Positions 1-7,080 of a stretch of DNA of 64,000 nucleotides are shown one piece after another. Numbering within the stretch: position 1 is the stretch's first letter; each line of letters starts with the position of its first letter. The position numbers and the translations under genes were made by a program. The notes below the pieces were generated by a model that searched no databases, was not told the DNA's origin, and was given only the letters and a program-made list of their open reading frames with translations. The stretch is from Herbaspirillum sp. RV1423 (GTDB taxonomy: Bacteria > Pseudomonadota > Gammaproteobacteria > Burkholderiales > Burkholderiaceae_D), in assembly GCF_000577615.1 (NCBI RefSeq), contig NZ_CBXX010000005.1:1-64000 (forward strand), written 5' to 3'.

Positions 1-2
1 CC

Positions 3-2393
3 GACAACGGCTACCTCAAGACCAATACCTACGACAGCCTGGGCCGCGGCAGCAGCACAACGACCACAATCGACACGGCCTACACCAACAGCGCCACCTA
101 TGACGCCAACGGCCGCATCAACACCATCACGTACCCGACCGGCCTGACAGTGCAATATGTCTACACAAGCCTGGGCTACCTAAAAGAAGTCAGAAACAAC
201 CAGACCAACGCCTTGCTGTGGCGCGCCGACACGCAGAACGCCCTGGGCCAGTTGCTGCAACAGACCTACGGCAACAACGTCGTGACACAGCAAGTGTTTG
301 AAGCGACGACAGGACGGCTGAAGAACATCTACGCCGGCGCCGGCAACAGCGTGCAGAACTTCAGCTACGCCTATGACTACCTGGGCAATCTGGTCAGCCG
401 CAGCGACGGCAACCAGAACCTGACGGAAACCTTCCTGTACGACAGCCTCAACAGATTGACCAATGCGGTAGTGAATTCACCGGCAGCAGGTCTGTCGAGC
501 ACCAACTACACCTACGACAGCCTGGGCAACATCACCAACCGCAGCGACATGGGGACGTATGCCTATGGCAATGCGAACGACAGGCCGCATGCCCTGAAGG
601 AGCTGAACTTCATCCATGGCGGCAAGCTGCAATACAGCTACGACGCCAATGGATCATTAATAGCAGAAGTAGCGATCGACAGCGCCGGCCAGGTCATCGC
701 CGACCGGGGAAGAAGCGAGGTGTACACCAGCTTCGGCATGCCGCAGGCGATTGGCGCCCCGGGCATCAGCCTGGCGTTTGCTTACGGTCCTGAACATCAG
801 CGTGTAAAACAGATTGCACCGGCAGCCACCACGATCTACCTGCACCCGGACAATACCGGCGGCTTGTTCTATGAGAAGGACATCAAGACCGACGGGACGA
901 TCGAACACAAACAGTTCATTACGGCGGGTGGTCAGGTCATTGCTTTAATTAAGCAAACAGGCACGACACAGACGATCCGTTATATGCATCGCGATCAACT
1001 GGGCTCGACGACGACGATCACGGACGAGCAGGGCAATGCAATCGAGAGATTGGCGTATGAGCCGTTTGGTAAGCGTCGTTTCCCGGAAGGCAATACGGAC
1101 AATGCAGGCACGGTAGTTGGCGTCAATACGGATCGCGGCTTTACGAACCATGAGCATCTGGAGGAACTGGGGCTGATCCACATGAACGGGCGGATTTATG
1201 ATCCGGCCATTGGGCGGTTCATGAGTGCTGATCCGTATATCCAGGCGGCGGATAACTTGCAGAGCTATAACCGTTACGCCTATGTGTTTAACAATCCGCT
1301 GAGCTTAACGGACCCAACAGGCTACTTTAGCTTGGGGGGGATCTTCAGGGGGGTACGTGATGCAGTGAAGGGGGTTTTAAGTAGTACTGTGGGGCGTATT
1401 GCTGTCACTGTGGCCGTGGCTTATTTCACTGGCTACTATAACTATGGCACCGCCATGGCACCATCGTATGGAGCTATGGGGACATCATCGTTGGGGTTGA
1501 GTAACTCAATCATGGGGGGCGCGGCAGGCGCATTTGCCGGTAGTGGCGGGGATTTTAGAGCAGCAATACAAGGTGGTATTACAGGGGCGGTCTTTTATGG
1601 TGCGGGTAGTTTTGCTGATGTGCAGGGCGCGGGATGGGGCGCAGGCAGTCTTGGTCGTACCGCAGTTCATGCATTGGCGGGTTGCGCCACAAGTTCTGCG
1701 TTTGGAGGGAATTGTGCATCAGGTGCGGTGGCAGCGGGTTTTGCGCAAGGAGTCGGAGGGAATATACCTGAGCTTCAAGGTAATTTTGCAGCCAATGTTG
1801 CCATCCGAGCCGTCATTGGCGGTACAGCATCTATTCTTGGCGGAGGGAAGTTTGAAAATGGCGCTTTGACAGCCGCCTTTGCCTATATGTTTAATGAGTG
1901 TGGCCATACAAGAATGTGTGGTTCCGATGCGATGAAAGTAACTGCGTCTGGTAATCGTGTTGCACCTCTATTGGACTTTGCACATACCGAAATACAGATT
2001 ACAGGTGGTTATGATTTTGCAGTACTTGAAGGTCAACCTGGATATTCAAATGGCAACGGGCGTTTGGAAGGTCGTTCGAATGGTGCAAACAATGGGGATG
2101 CATTTTCTATAAATTTGAGTCCTACTGACGGAAGTACCATGGCAGAATTTGCAACTGATTTAAAAACCGCCGCAGCTCAATATAAAGATAACTTGCTGTA
2201 TTCATTCCCTTCTCTCCGATACGGCGGTAACAATCTGAATGGCGGCTATAACAGTAACAGTTTTGCTGGAGGGGTTGTCGATGCCGCGGCCCCCAATAGT
2301 GGGTTTAGATACGTAATACAATTGGAAGCAGCATCGAAAGGATTCCGTGTACCAGGAATGGAAAATCCGATACCGTTAAAGCCCGTACGTTAA
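3..2393 (+). CDS. RHS repeat protein, C-terminal part with variable toxin-like tip (5' end outside window)
   Basis: The frame is open from base 3, so the N-terminus lies to the left. Visible residues contain YD-type RHS repeats (YDSLGR, YDANGRI, YDYLGN, YDANGS) followed by the RHS-associated core ending in GRIYDPAIGRFMSADP and DPTGYFSLGG near base 1330. A Gly/Ala-rich linker follows (about 1340-1890), ending in FAYMFNE, where RHS cores normally hand over to the variable tip. The last ~165 residues (about 1895-2393) match no family I can name. They contain a HTEIQI strand (His at 1983) and a YNSNSF motif (2247-2264). RHS proteins form a shell that encloses and delivers a C-terminal toxin. Base composition becomes visibly more AT-rich in the tip, as expected for an exchanged cassette. 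The next gene starts 4 bp after the stop. Confidence 0.93.
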   Translation, partial: DNGYLKTNTYDSLGRGSSTTTTIDTAYTNSATYDANGRINTITYPTGLTVQYVYTSLGYLKEVRNNQTNALLWRADTQNALGQLLQQTYGNNVVTQQVFEATTGRLKNIYAGAGNSVQNFSYAYDYLGNLVSRSDGNQNLTETFLYDSLNRLTNAVVNSPAAGLSSTNYTYDSLGNITNRSDMGTYAYGNANDRPHALKELNFIHGGKLQYSYDANGSLIAEVAIDSAGQVIADRGRSEVYTSFGMPQAIGAPGISLAFAYGPEHQRVKQIAPAATTIYLHPDNTGGLFYEKDIKTDGTIEHKQFITAGGQVIALIKQTGTTQTIRYMHRDQLGSTTTITDEQGNAIERLAYEPFGKRRFPEGNTDNAGTVVGVNTDRGFTNHEHLEELGLIHMNGRIYDPAIGRFMSADPYIQAADNLQSYNRYAYVFNNPLSLTDPTGYFSLGGIFRGVRDAVKGVLSSTVGRIAVTVAVAYFTGYYNYGTAMAPSYGAMGTSSLGLSNSIMGGAAGAFAGSGGDFRAAIQGGITGAVFYGAGSFADVQGAGWGAGSLGRTAVHALAGCATSSAFGGNCASGAVAAGFAQGVGGNIPELQGNFAANVAIRAVIGGTASILGGGKFENGALTAAFAYMFNECGHTRMCGSDAMKVTASGNRVAPLLDFAHTEIQITGGYDFAVLEGQPGYSNGNGRLEGRSNGANNGDAFSINLSPTDGSTMAEFATDLKTAAAQYKDNLLYSFPSLRYGGNNLNGGYNSNSFAGGVVDAAAPNSGFRYVIQLEAASKGFRVPGMENPIPLKPVR

Positions 2394-2397
2394 ATAT

Positions 2398-2712
2398 ATG
2401 ATTCTGCGAAAACTAGCTGTTGTATGTATTTTCTTAGGGATAGTCAGCGTAATAATCTTCGGTAAAGACTTTTTTTTTAGTCAAATCTTAAGTAACGATA
2501 CATTTGCATTCTTGTTCTTCGCCCCATGGGGATTCAGTTGGTTTCTTAATGTGATCGTTTTAGTCATCGCATTGCGCTGGGTTTTAAATGAGCTCCAATG
2601 GCTGACTCCTTCTTTTTTTAAAATGTTCAAATTAGTTTTTTGGGGATTTGCAATACTTCTGTTGGGACATGCAATCTGGGTCGGGTATGTTGTAAGCAGA
2701 GGTGGAATTTGA
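2398..2712 (+). CDS. Small integral membrane protein, candidate immunity protein of the RHS tip
   Basis: The ATG lies 4 bp after the RHS stop codon, so the two genes are very probably co-transcribed. The product is 104 residues with three or four hydrophobic stretches (about residues 5-22, 38-60, 75-97) and no domain I recognise. Codon use and AT-richness match the preceding toxin tip and differ from the GC-rich genes downstream. In RHS loci the gene directly after the tip normally encodes the cognate immunity protein. A membrane location would fit a toxin that acts in the periplasm or on the membrane. The function is inferred from position only. Confidence 0.7.
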   Translation: MILRKLAVVCIFLGIVSVIIFGKDFFFSQILSNDTFAFLFFAPWGFSWFLNVIVLVIALRWVLNELQWLTPSFFKMFKLVFWGFAILLLGHAIWVGYVVSRGGI

Positions 2713-2736
2713 TTACCCACTCAAGGTCTAAATGAG

Positions 2737-3198
2737 ATGCATAAATTTATGGTGTTGAAAATTTCCTCTGAACATAAATCTTCAGCGGGAATTGTGGGAG
2801 AGAGTGGTTTTACCTTGTTAGAGCTATTGGTCGTAATGGTCATCATTGGATTGCTGGCCGGCTATGTCGCCCCCCGCTACTTCGCCCAAATCGACAAATC
2901 CGAAATCAAAGCCGCCCGTGCCCAAATCGACGCCTTCGAAAAAGCCCTCGAAGTCTATCGCCTCGACACGGGCCACTATCCGGCAACTGAGCAAGGCCTC
3001 GACGCGCTGATGAAGCAACCAGCGGGTGAGACCAGATGGCAAGGGCCGTATCTGAAAAAGGCGTTGCCACAAGACCCATGGCAGCACGCATATATTTACC
3101 GTTTCCCCGGCGAGCACGGCGACTACGACATTTTGTCTTACGGCCGCGACGGCAAAGCCGGCGGCGAAGGGGAGGATGCGGACGTGACCAACTGGTGA
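2737..3198 (+). CDS. GspG-like type II secretion pseudopilin, orphan
   Basis: This 153-residue protein has a prepilin-type signal: a ~24-residue leader, then G followed by FTLLELLVVMVIIGLLAG, the prepilin-peptidase cleavage site and hydrophobic N-helix. Downstream motifs typical of the major pseudopilin GspG are present: Y.LD.G.YP.TEQGL.AL, WQGPYL, PQDPW and the C-terminal YDI.SYG.DG with the calcium-loop-like GGEGEDADV. The leader is longer than usual for GspG, and an internal ATG at 2749 is an alternative start. No other gsp gene is in the window, so it is an orphan or is used by a system elsewhere. The first ~120 bases are AT-rich like the toxin region and the remainder is GC-rich, so composition shifts inside the gene. 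Confidence 0.85.
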   Translation: MHKFMVLKISSEHKSSAGIVGESGFTLLELLVVMVIIGLLAGYVAPRYFAQIDKSEIKAARAQIDAFEKALEVYRLDTGHYPATEQGLDALMKQPAGETRWQGPYLKKALPQDPWQHAYIYRFPGEHGDYDILSYGRDGKAGGEGEDADVTNW

Positions 3199-3323
3199 TG
3201 TTTTGCCGTGGCTGTCTCCCTGATGTATGCAATTCCAACTCAATCAGATGTGAATAAGGAAATAATCGGGATTTATCTTTTGGGAGCCTATCCCAAACGC
3301 AACCAGGCACAGGAGGTCCCCGC

Positions 3324-3752
3324 ATGATGTATCTATGGATCAAGGCATTCCATGTCGCATCGGTCGTGACCTGGATTGGCGGCATGCTGATCATGGCGCT
3401 GGTTTTGCCGACGCTGCCGAAGGCAACGTCCGGCTACGCCGCCGCCGAGATGCGGCTGTTGCTGGCGGTTCGCCGCTGGAACCGGCACGTCACTTCGCCG
3501 GCGATCAGTCTGGCGTGGGTGTTGGGCGTGGCGCTGGTTTATTTCGGCGCCTGGCATACGTCCGGCTGGCTGGCGGTGAAACTTGTCTTCGCGCTGCTGC
3601 TGTCGGCCTTGCACGGCATCCAGTCGGGCTATCTGCGCCGCCTGGGCGATGCGCCGGGGCAGGGCGCCTCCGCGCTGCTGAAAAATTCCGGCGTGCTGAC
3701 CATTGCCGCCGTCCTCGTCATTGCAGTGATGGTGGTGCTCAAGCCTTTCTGA
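3324..3752 (+). CDS. CopD/HemJ-like membrane protein
   Basis: The protein has 142 residues and four predicted transmembrane segments. The N-terminal segment carries a conserved His and Trp pattern (KAFHVASVVTWIGGMLIMALVLP) seen in the CopD/HemJ (UPF0093) group of small haem- or copper-associated membrane proteins. The RBS AGGAGG stands 8-9 bases before the ATG (around 3311). The substrate cannot be read from sequence. It is a single-gene unit with the tRNA-Arg promoter immediately downstream. Confidence 0.7.
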   Translation: MMYLWIKAFHVASVVTWIGGMLIMALVLPTLPKATSGYAAAEMRLLLAVRRWNRHVTSPAISLAWVLGVALVYFGAWHTSGWLAVKLVFALLLSALHGIQSGYLRRLGDAPGQGASALLKNSGVLTIAAVLVIAVMVVLKPF

Positions 3753-3763
3753 GCAAAAACAGT

Positions 3764-3791
3764 TTGCAGTATTTCAAAATCCCTATATAAT
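3764..3791 (+). promoter_or_regulatory. Sigma-70 promoter of tRNA-Arg
   Basis: TTGCAG (3764-3769) and TATAAT (3786-3791, perfect -10) are separated by 16 bp. The tRNA 5' end follows 11 bases after the -10 box. Confidence 0.75.
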
Positions 3792-3801
3792 CGCGCCTCT
3801 T

Positions 3802-3878
3802 GCGGCTGTAGCTCAGCTGGATAGAGTACTTGGCTACGAACCAAGGGGTCGTGGGTTCGATTCCTGCCAGCCGCACCA
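3802..3878 (+). tRNA. tRNA-Arg (anticodon ACG)
   Basis: A full cloverleaf can be drawn: acceptor GCGGCTG pairs with CAGCCGC, the anticodon stem CTTGG pairs with CCAAG around the loop CTACGAA (anticodon ACG), and the T-arm contains GTTCGATTC. CCA is encoded at 3876-3878. Total length is 77 nt. The wobble A is normally converted to inosine by TadA to read CGU/CGC/CGA. It is flanked by its own promoter and terminator. Confidence 0.97.
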
Positions 3879-3883
3879 AAATG

Positions 3884-3920
3884 AAAAGGGTCCGTCGAAA
3901 GACGGGCCCTTTTGTTTTTT
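3884..3920 (+). terminator. Rho-independent terminator of tRNA-Arg
   Basis: The stem AAAAGGGTCCGTC / GACGGGCCCTTTT has a GAAA tetraloop and is followed by a T-rich run. It starts 6 bases after the tRNA CCA end. Confidence 0.92.
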
Positions 3921-3949
3921 GACCGCAGCTTCAAACAGTGGAGTTCTTC

Positions 3950-4180
3950 ATGAATTCAGCCAGTAAATTTCCCTACAAAGGGCACGCCGTCTTTCCGCAA
4001 GTGGCGTTGCAGGGCAACGGGCAATATGCTGCCTGCTTCGTCATCAAGGCCGGTTACGACGGCAGCGGCGAAACCCGTTATGTGCGCGAACTGCCGACGA
4101 CGGAGTTTGCCAGCGAAGACGATGCCGTCGCCTACATCCTCGATTTTTGCGCCGAATGGATCGATCAGAATCCGCTTTGA
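3950..4180 (+). CDS. Small conserved-type hypothetical protein
   Basis: The start was taken at ATG 3950 because GGAG (3940-3943) sits six bases before it; a GTG at 3938 in the same frame would place the RBS inside the gene. The product has 76 residues and is soluble, with an aromatic/Gly-rich N-half (FPYKGHAVFPQVALQGNGQYAACF) and an acidic C-terminus ending in EWIDQNPL. I do not recognise the family. Its stop lies 6 bp from the convergent hisN stop. Confidence 0.7.
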   Translation: MNSASKFPYKGHAVFPQVALQGNGQYAACFVIKAGYDGSGETRYVRELPTTEFASEDDAVAYILDFCAEWIDQNPL

Positions 4181-4186
4181 TGGCCC

Positions 4187-4999
4187 TCAGGGGTTCAACG
4201 CCCGCAATACTTCGTCGTGAAGGCCGCCCGCCGTCGCCACGACGGAGGTGGCGTCTAACGGGCTGTTGCCTTGCCAGTCGGTGATGCGCCCGCCGGCGCC
4301 TTCGATGATGGGGACGATGGACATGATGTCCCATATCTTCAGGACCGGATCAAGCATGATGTCGGCGCCGCCGGTGGCCAACTGGAAGTAGCCGTGGCAG
4401 TCTCCCCAGCCGCGATACAGGCGCGTGCGGCGCGACAGGCGTTCGAAGGCCGGGCCGTCGTGGTGCTTGAAGATGTCCCAATGGTCGGTTGCCAGCAGCA
4501 TGGCGTCGCCGATATCCGTGCAGGCGCGCATGCCGACCGGCTTGCCATTGAGCGTGGCGCCGTGGACGGTGCCGATCAGCAGGTGTTCCATCAGCGGACT
4601 GTGCAGGGCGCCGACGATCGGCCGTCCCTGATGCATGACGGAAATCAGCGTGCCGAAGATGTAGCAATTGGTGACGAACGCCTTGGTGCCGTCGATGGGA
4701 TCGAGGACCCAGCAATATTCGGCGTCCTGCTGGTGGGCGCCGAATTCTTCGCCGATGATGCCATGCTGCGGATAGCGGGCCATGATCGCGGCCCTGAGCG
4801 CCTGCTCGGTGTCGCGGTCGGCGGCAGTGACCGGCGACTGGTCGGATTTTGATTCGACCGCCGTGCCGCTCAGGTAATGACCGCGGATGATGGCGCCGCT
4901 GATCTTGCAGAGTTCGCCGATGAAGGCGTGAAACTCCTGCAATTGCGCAGGCTCGGCGGCCTTGGTGAAAAACGGAGCAGGCGGCAGGAATGCGGTCAT
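4187..4999 (-). CDS. hisN: Histidinol-phosphatase of the inositol-monophosphatase family
   Basis: This 270-residue protein has the metal-dependent IMPase fold motifs: GEEFG (83-87), DPIDGTKAF (100-108) and KIWDIMS (221-227), which carry the Mg-binding acidic residues. The GWGDCHGY stretch (197-204) is characteristic of the histidinol-phosphatase (HisN) branch rather than of suhB/cysQ. It would dephosphorylate L-histidinol phosphate in histidine biosynthesis. No other his gene is nearby, as is common for HisN-type enzymes. General inositol-phosphate phosphatase activity cannot be excluded. The next upstream gene on the same strand is the PhnZ-like oxygenase, 27 bp away. Confidence 0.85.
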   Translation of the reverse strand: MTAFLPPAPFFTKAAEPAQLQEFHAFIGELCKISGAIIRGHYLSGTAVESKSDQSPVTAADRDTEQALRAAIMARYPQHGIIGEEFGAHQQDAEYCWVLDPIDGTKAFVTNCYIFGTLISVMHQGRPIVGALHSPLMEHLLIGTVHGATLNGKPVGMRACTDIGDAMLLATDHWDIFKHHDGPAFERLSRRTRLYRGWGDCHGYFQLATGGADIMLDPVLKIWDIMSIVPIIEGAGGRITDWQGNSPLDATSVVATAGGLHDEVLRALNP

Positions 5000-5026
5000 G
5001 GGAACTCCCCCGACAGACAGGATGGT

Positions 5027-5602
5027 TCAGTTGTGCGCGCAGCGTTCCAGATAGCGCGAAAAATGCGCATAGTCCGGCGTCGCAAAGTCGGCCTTCTTGG
5101 CAAGGTCGTCCCAGCGCCGCAAGCGAACGGCGTCGGCTGCATACGGCAGCGCAATGAAGGCGGTGGCTTGCCGTTCGTCGAAGACGCCGCCTTGCAATTG
5201 CAGGCTTCGCACCGAGTCGGCCGAAAGCGTTGAAAAATACGCGGGATCGGTCGCGCACAGGTAGCGCTTGGCGTCGACGTGCAGGCGAATCGGCGCCAGT
5301 ACGTCGTCATCGAACAAGGAGCGCAGGAAGGGCAGGATGCGGTACTGGTGCAGATCATCGATGCCTGCCATGGTCGGCGTAGCGTGGACGTCATGGGTAT
5401 CGTGCGCATCGTCGCTCTCTTCCAGCATATGGCCGAGATCGTGCAGCAGGCTGGCCGCAATCAACGCCGGCGCGGCGTTTTCCTGTTCGGCCAGGGCGGC
5501 GGTTTGCAGTGCGTGTTCCAACTGCGTGACGGGTTCGCCGGTATATTGGGTGTGGCCGTGCCGGCGAAACAGCCGGTCGATGTCATGCAGGTTCAAGGCC
5601 AT
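5027..5602 (-). CDS. PhnZ-like HD-domain mixed-valent diiron oxygenase
   Basis: The start was taken at MALNLHD (AGGA about 10 bases upstream), giving 191 residues; the frame extends further upstream without support. HD-domain motifs visible are H30 (QLEHALQTA) and H54-D55..H58 (LLHDLGH). Y20 and E23 are spaced from H30 as the substrate-gating Tyr/Glu and metal His of PhnZ, which oxidises 2-amino-1-hydroxyethylphosphonate to glycine and phosphate. Family members are usually annotated as phosphonate-degradation HD oxygenase. The partner dioxygenase PhnY is not in this window, so the substrate here is open. The gene lies directly upstream of hisN on the same strand. Confidence 0.78.
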   Translation of the reverse strand: MALNLHDIDRLFRRHGHTQYTGEPVTQLEHALQTAALAEQENAAPALIAASLLHDLGHMLEESDDAHDTHDVHATPTMAGIDDLHQYRILPFLRSLFDDDVLAPIRLHVDAKRYLCATDPAYFSTLSADSVRSLQLQGGVFDERQATAFIALPYAADAVRLRRWDDLAKKADFATPDYAHFSRYLERCAHN

Positions 5603-5774
5603 GGTTTCAGTCCTGAAGAGTAGGGAGCCGTTTCTATGCAAAAGCGCATAAAGCCGACATGATAGAGGGAGCAAGGCTGCGGTATTGTGACAGTTTCATG
5701 ACCGCAACGCGCTCGCTTCGCACAAGAAGGCTGGTCCATAACCCTTGTCTGCTTATTAGATCATTACGACTTGT

Positions 5775-5900
5775 TAATATCCGTAACACTTTGTAAGAGG
5801 AGTGGGAAGCATTCATAGCGGGGTATATCTTGTGGATTCCCCCCTCTAATTCATCCCCTGAATTAGATTTCAACCCGCGCCGAAAGGTGCGGGTTTTTTA
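5775..5900 (+). ncRNA. Candidate intergenic small RNA with two hairpins
   Basis: The 432-bp gap between the divergent phnZ-like gene and the iron operon holds no plausible ORF on either strand. It contains a perfect 9-bp hairpin TCTAATTCA / TGAATTAGA (5845-5867) with loop TCCCC. Four bases later comes a terminator-type hairpin (5872-5900). No plus-strand CDS lies upstream for 1.6 kb, so the terminator has no other obvious client. C-rich unpaired segments (5839-5844 and the TCCCC loop) could pair with Shine-Dalgarno sequences. The 5' end is unknown; TAATAT at 5775-5780 is a weak -10 candidate. The stretch 5603-5770 shows nothing I can assign. Confidence 0.45.
5872..5900 (+). terminator. Rho-independent terminator in intergenic region
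   Basis: AACCCGCGCC, GAAA loop, GGTGCGGGTT, then a T-run. It is on the plus strand, 134 bp before the iron operon start and upstream of the Fur box, so it cannot belong to that operon. Confidence 0.85.
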
Positions 5901-5990
5901 TTGGCCGTCATGGTCTCCGCCGGCGTTTTTGGCCGGTTTCTCCCGGTATTTTCACGTCAGGCGGACACGTATTCTCTCAGATGATGCTAC

Positions 5991-6009
5991 AATAATAGTA
6001 ATCATTATC
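5991..6009 (+). promoter_or_regulatory. Fur box
   Basis: AATAATAGTAATCATTATC matches the 19-bp Fur consensus at 16 positions. It lies 25 bp before the ATG of the first iron-uptake gene and overlaps the likely -10 element TACAAT (5988-5993). Iron-bound Fur should therefore block transcription of the four-gene operon. Confidence 0.85.
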
Positions 6010-6034
6010 ATCTAATCAGTCGGAGAGAAATCCT

Positions 6035-6577
6035 ATGATCGGTATCAAGAAAATAGCAGTTGCCGCCGCCATGTTCGCAGCGATGTCCGCTGCCGGCGCA
6101 GCCGAATATCCCATCGGCAAACCGCAGATTCAAAACGGCATGGAAGTCAGCGCGGTTTACCTGCAACCGATCAAAATGGAACCGGACGGCATGATGCGCA
6201 AGGCGGAAGAGTCGGACGTCCACCTGGAAGCCGACATCCGCGCAGTCGCCAAGAATCCCAACGGCTTTGCCGAAGGCGACTGGATGCCGTACCTGGTCAT
6301 CAAGTTCGAACTGACCAAGGCCGGTTCGACCAAGGTCATCAAGGGCGACATGATGCCGATGGTCGCCAGCGACGGTCCTCACTACGGCGACAACGTCAAG
6401 CTCGACGGTCCGGGCAAGTACAAATTGAAGCTGACCATCTCGCCGCCATCAGCCAACGAGCATGCGCATTTCGGCCGCCACGTCGACAAGGAAACCGGTG
6501 TGGGCGCATGGTTCAAGCCATTTGAACTGAGCTACGACTTCACCTTCGCCGGCGTCGGCAAAAAGGGCGGCTACTGA
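6035..6577 (+). CDS. ftrA: Periplasmic iron-binding protein of the P19/Tp34 family (FtrA-type)
   Basis: The protein has 180 residues and a clear signal peptide cut near AGAAEYP. The mature part has the Tp34/P19 pattern with Met and His metal ligands: VSAVYLQPIKMEPD, ESDVHLEADI, DGPHYGDNVKL and the C-terminal HAHFGRHVDKETG. In the FtrABCD system of Bordetella and Brucella this type of protein binds ferrous iron (with copper) in the periplasm and passes it on. RBS GGAG is 6022-6025 and the Fur box is immediately upstream. It is the first gene of ftrABCD, and the following three genes match the remaining subunits in order. Confidence 0.9.
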   Translation: MIGIKKIAVAAAMFAAMSAAGAAEYPIGKPQIQNGMEVSAVYLQPIKMEPDGMMRKAEESDVHLEADIRAVAKNPNGFAEGDWMPYLVIKFELTKAGSTKVIKGDMMPMVASDGPHYGDNVKLDGPGKYKLKLTISPPSANEHAHFGRHVDKETGVGAWFKPFELSYDFTFAGVGKKGGY

Positions 6578-6679
6578 TCTGCCGTACTGGTGATGAGGGG
6601 CATGGGCCTTTTACGGCGCATGCCGAATTGACAAGGCCTTGTTTTCTGCAAGGCCGGGTAGGTAGTCTGGGAGCAATGG

Positions 6680-7027
6680 ATGTCCTTGCGTAAATTGCAA
6701 TTCACGGCCGGCTTGATCGGCCTGGCCTGCACGCTGTCTGCCGCAACTGCGTTTGCCGCAGATTTGCAGACTTTCAGGCTCGACATGTCGGACGGAAAAT
6801 TCAACCCGGCGCGCATCGAAGTCCCCGCCGGGCAGCGCATCAAAATTGAAATCCACAACGTCGGCAAGACTGCAGCCGAATTTGAAAGCGTCGAATTGCG
6901 CAAGGAAAAAGTCCTGGCGCCGGGCGCGCAATCTTTCGTCGTGATCGCGCCGCTGCGTCCGGGAGAATACAAGTTTTTCGATGACTTCCACCTGAACATG
7001 CCGCAAGGCGCGATCGTCGCCAAATAA
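6680..7027 (+). CDS. ftrB: Periplasmic cupredoxin-like protein (FtrB-type)
   Basis: The 115-residue protein has a signal peptide ending in TAFAADL, then a single cupredoxin-like beta-sandwich: GKFNPARIEVPAGQRIKIEIHNVG, ESVELRKEKVLAPG, LRPGEYKFFDDFH. GGGAG is placed six bases before the ATG. In FtrABCD the cupredoxin partner is thought to oxidise or transfer iron between the P19 protein and the permease. The cysteine of classical cupredoxins is absent, as in EfeO-type domains. The gap of 102 bp after ftrA is the longest in the operon and shows no terminator. Confidence 0.85.
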   Translation: MSLRKLQFTAGLIGLACTLSAATAFAADLQTFRLDMSDGKFNPARIEVPAGQRIKIEIHNVGKTAAEFESVELRKEKVLAPGAQSFVVIAPLRPGEYKFFDDFHLNMPQGAIVAK

Positions 7028-7080
7028 GCCGGGAAGAGGGCCAGGAAGCAAGTCAGTCATATGCAATTGAAAGGGATGTA

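Noticed and set aside
3802-3878. tRNA-Arg as integration site of a genomic island covering the RHS region
   Set aside because: No integrase and no direct repeat of the tRNA 3' end found in the window.
4271-4852. Long open frame opposite hisN
   Set aside because: Antisense to a clearly conserved phosphatase; Arg/Ala/Asp-rich composition typical of GC-rich shadow frames.
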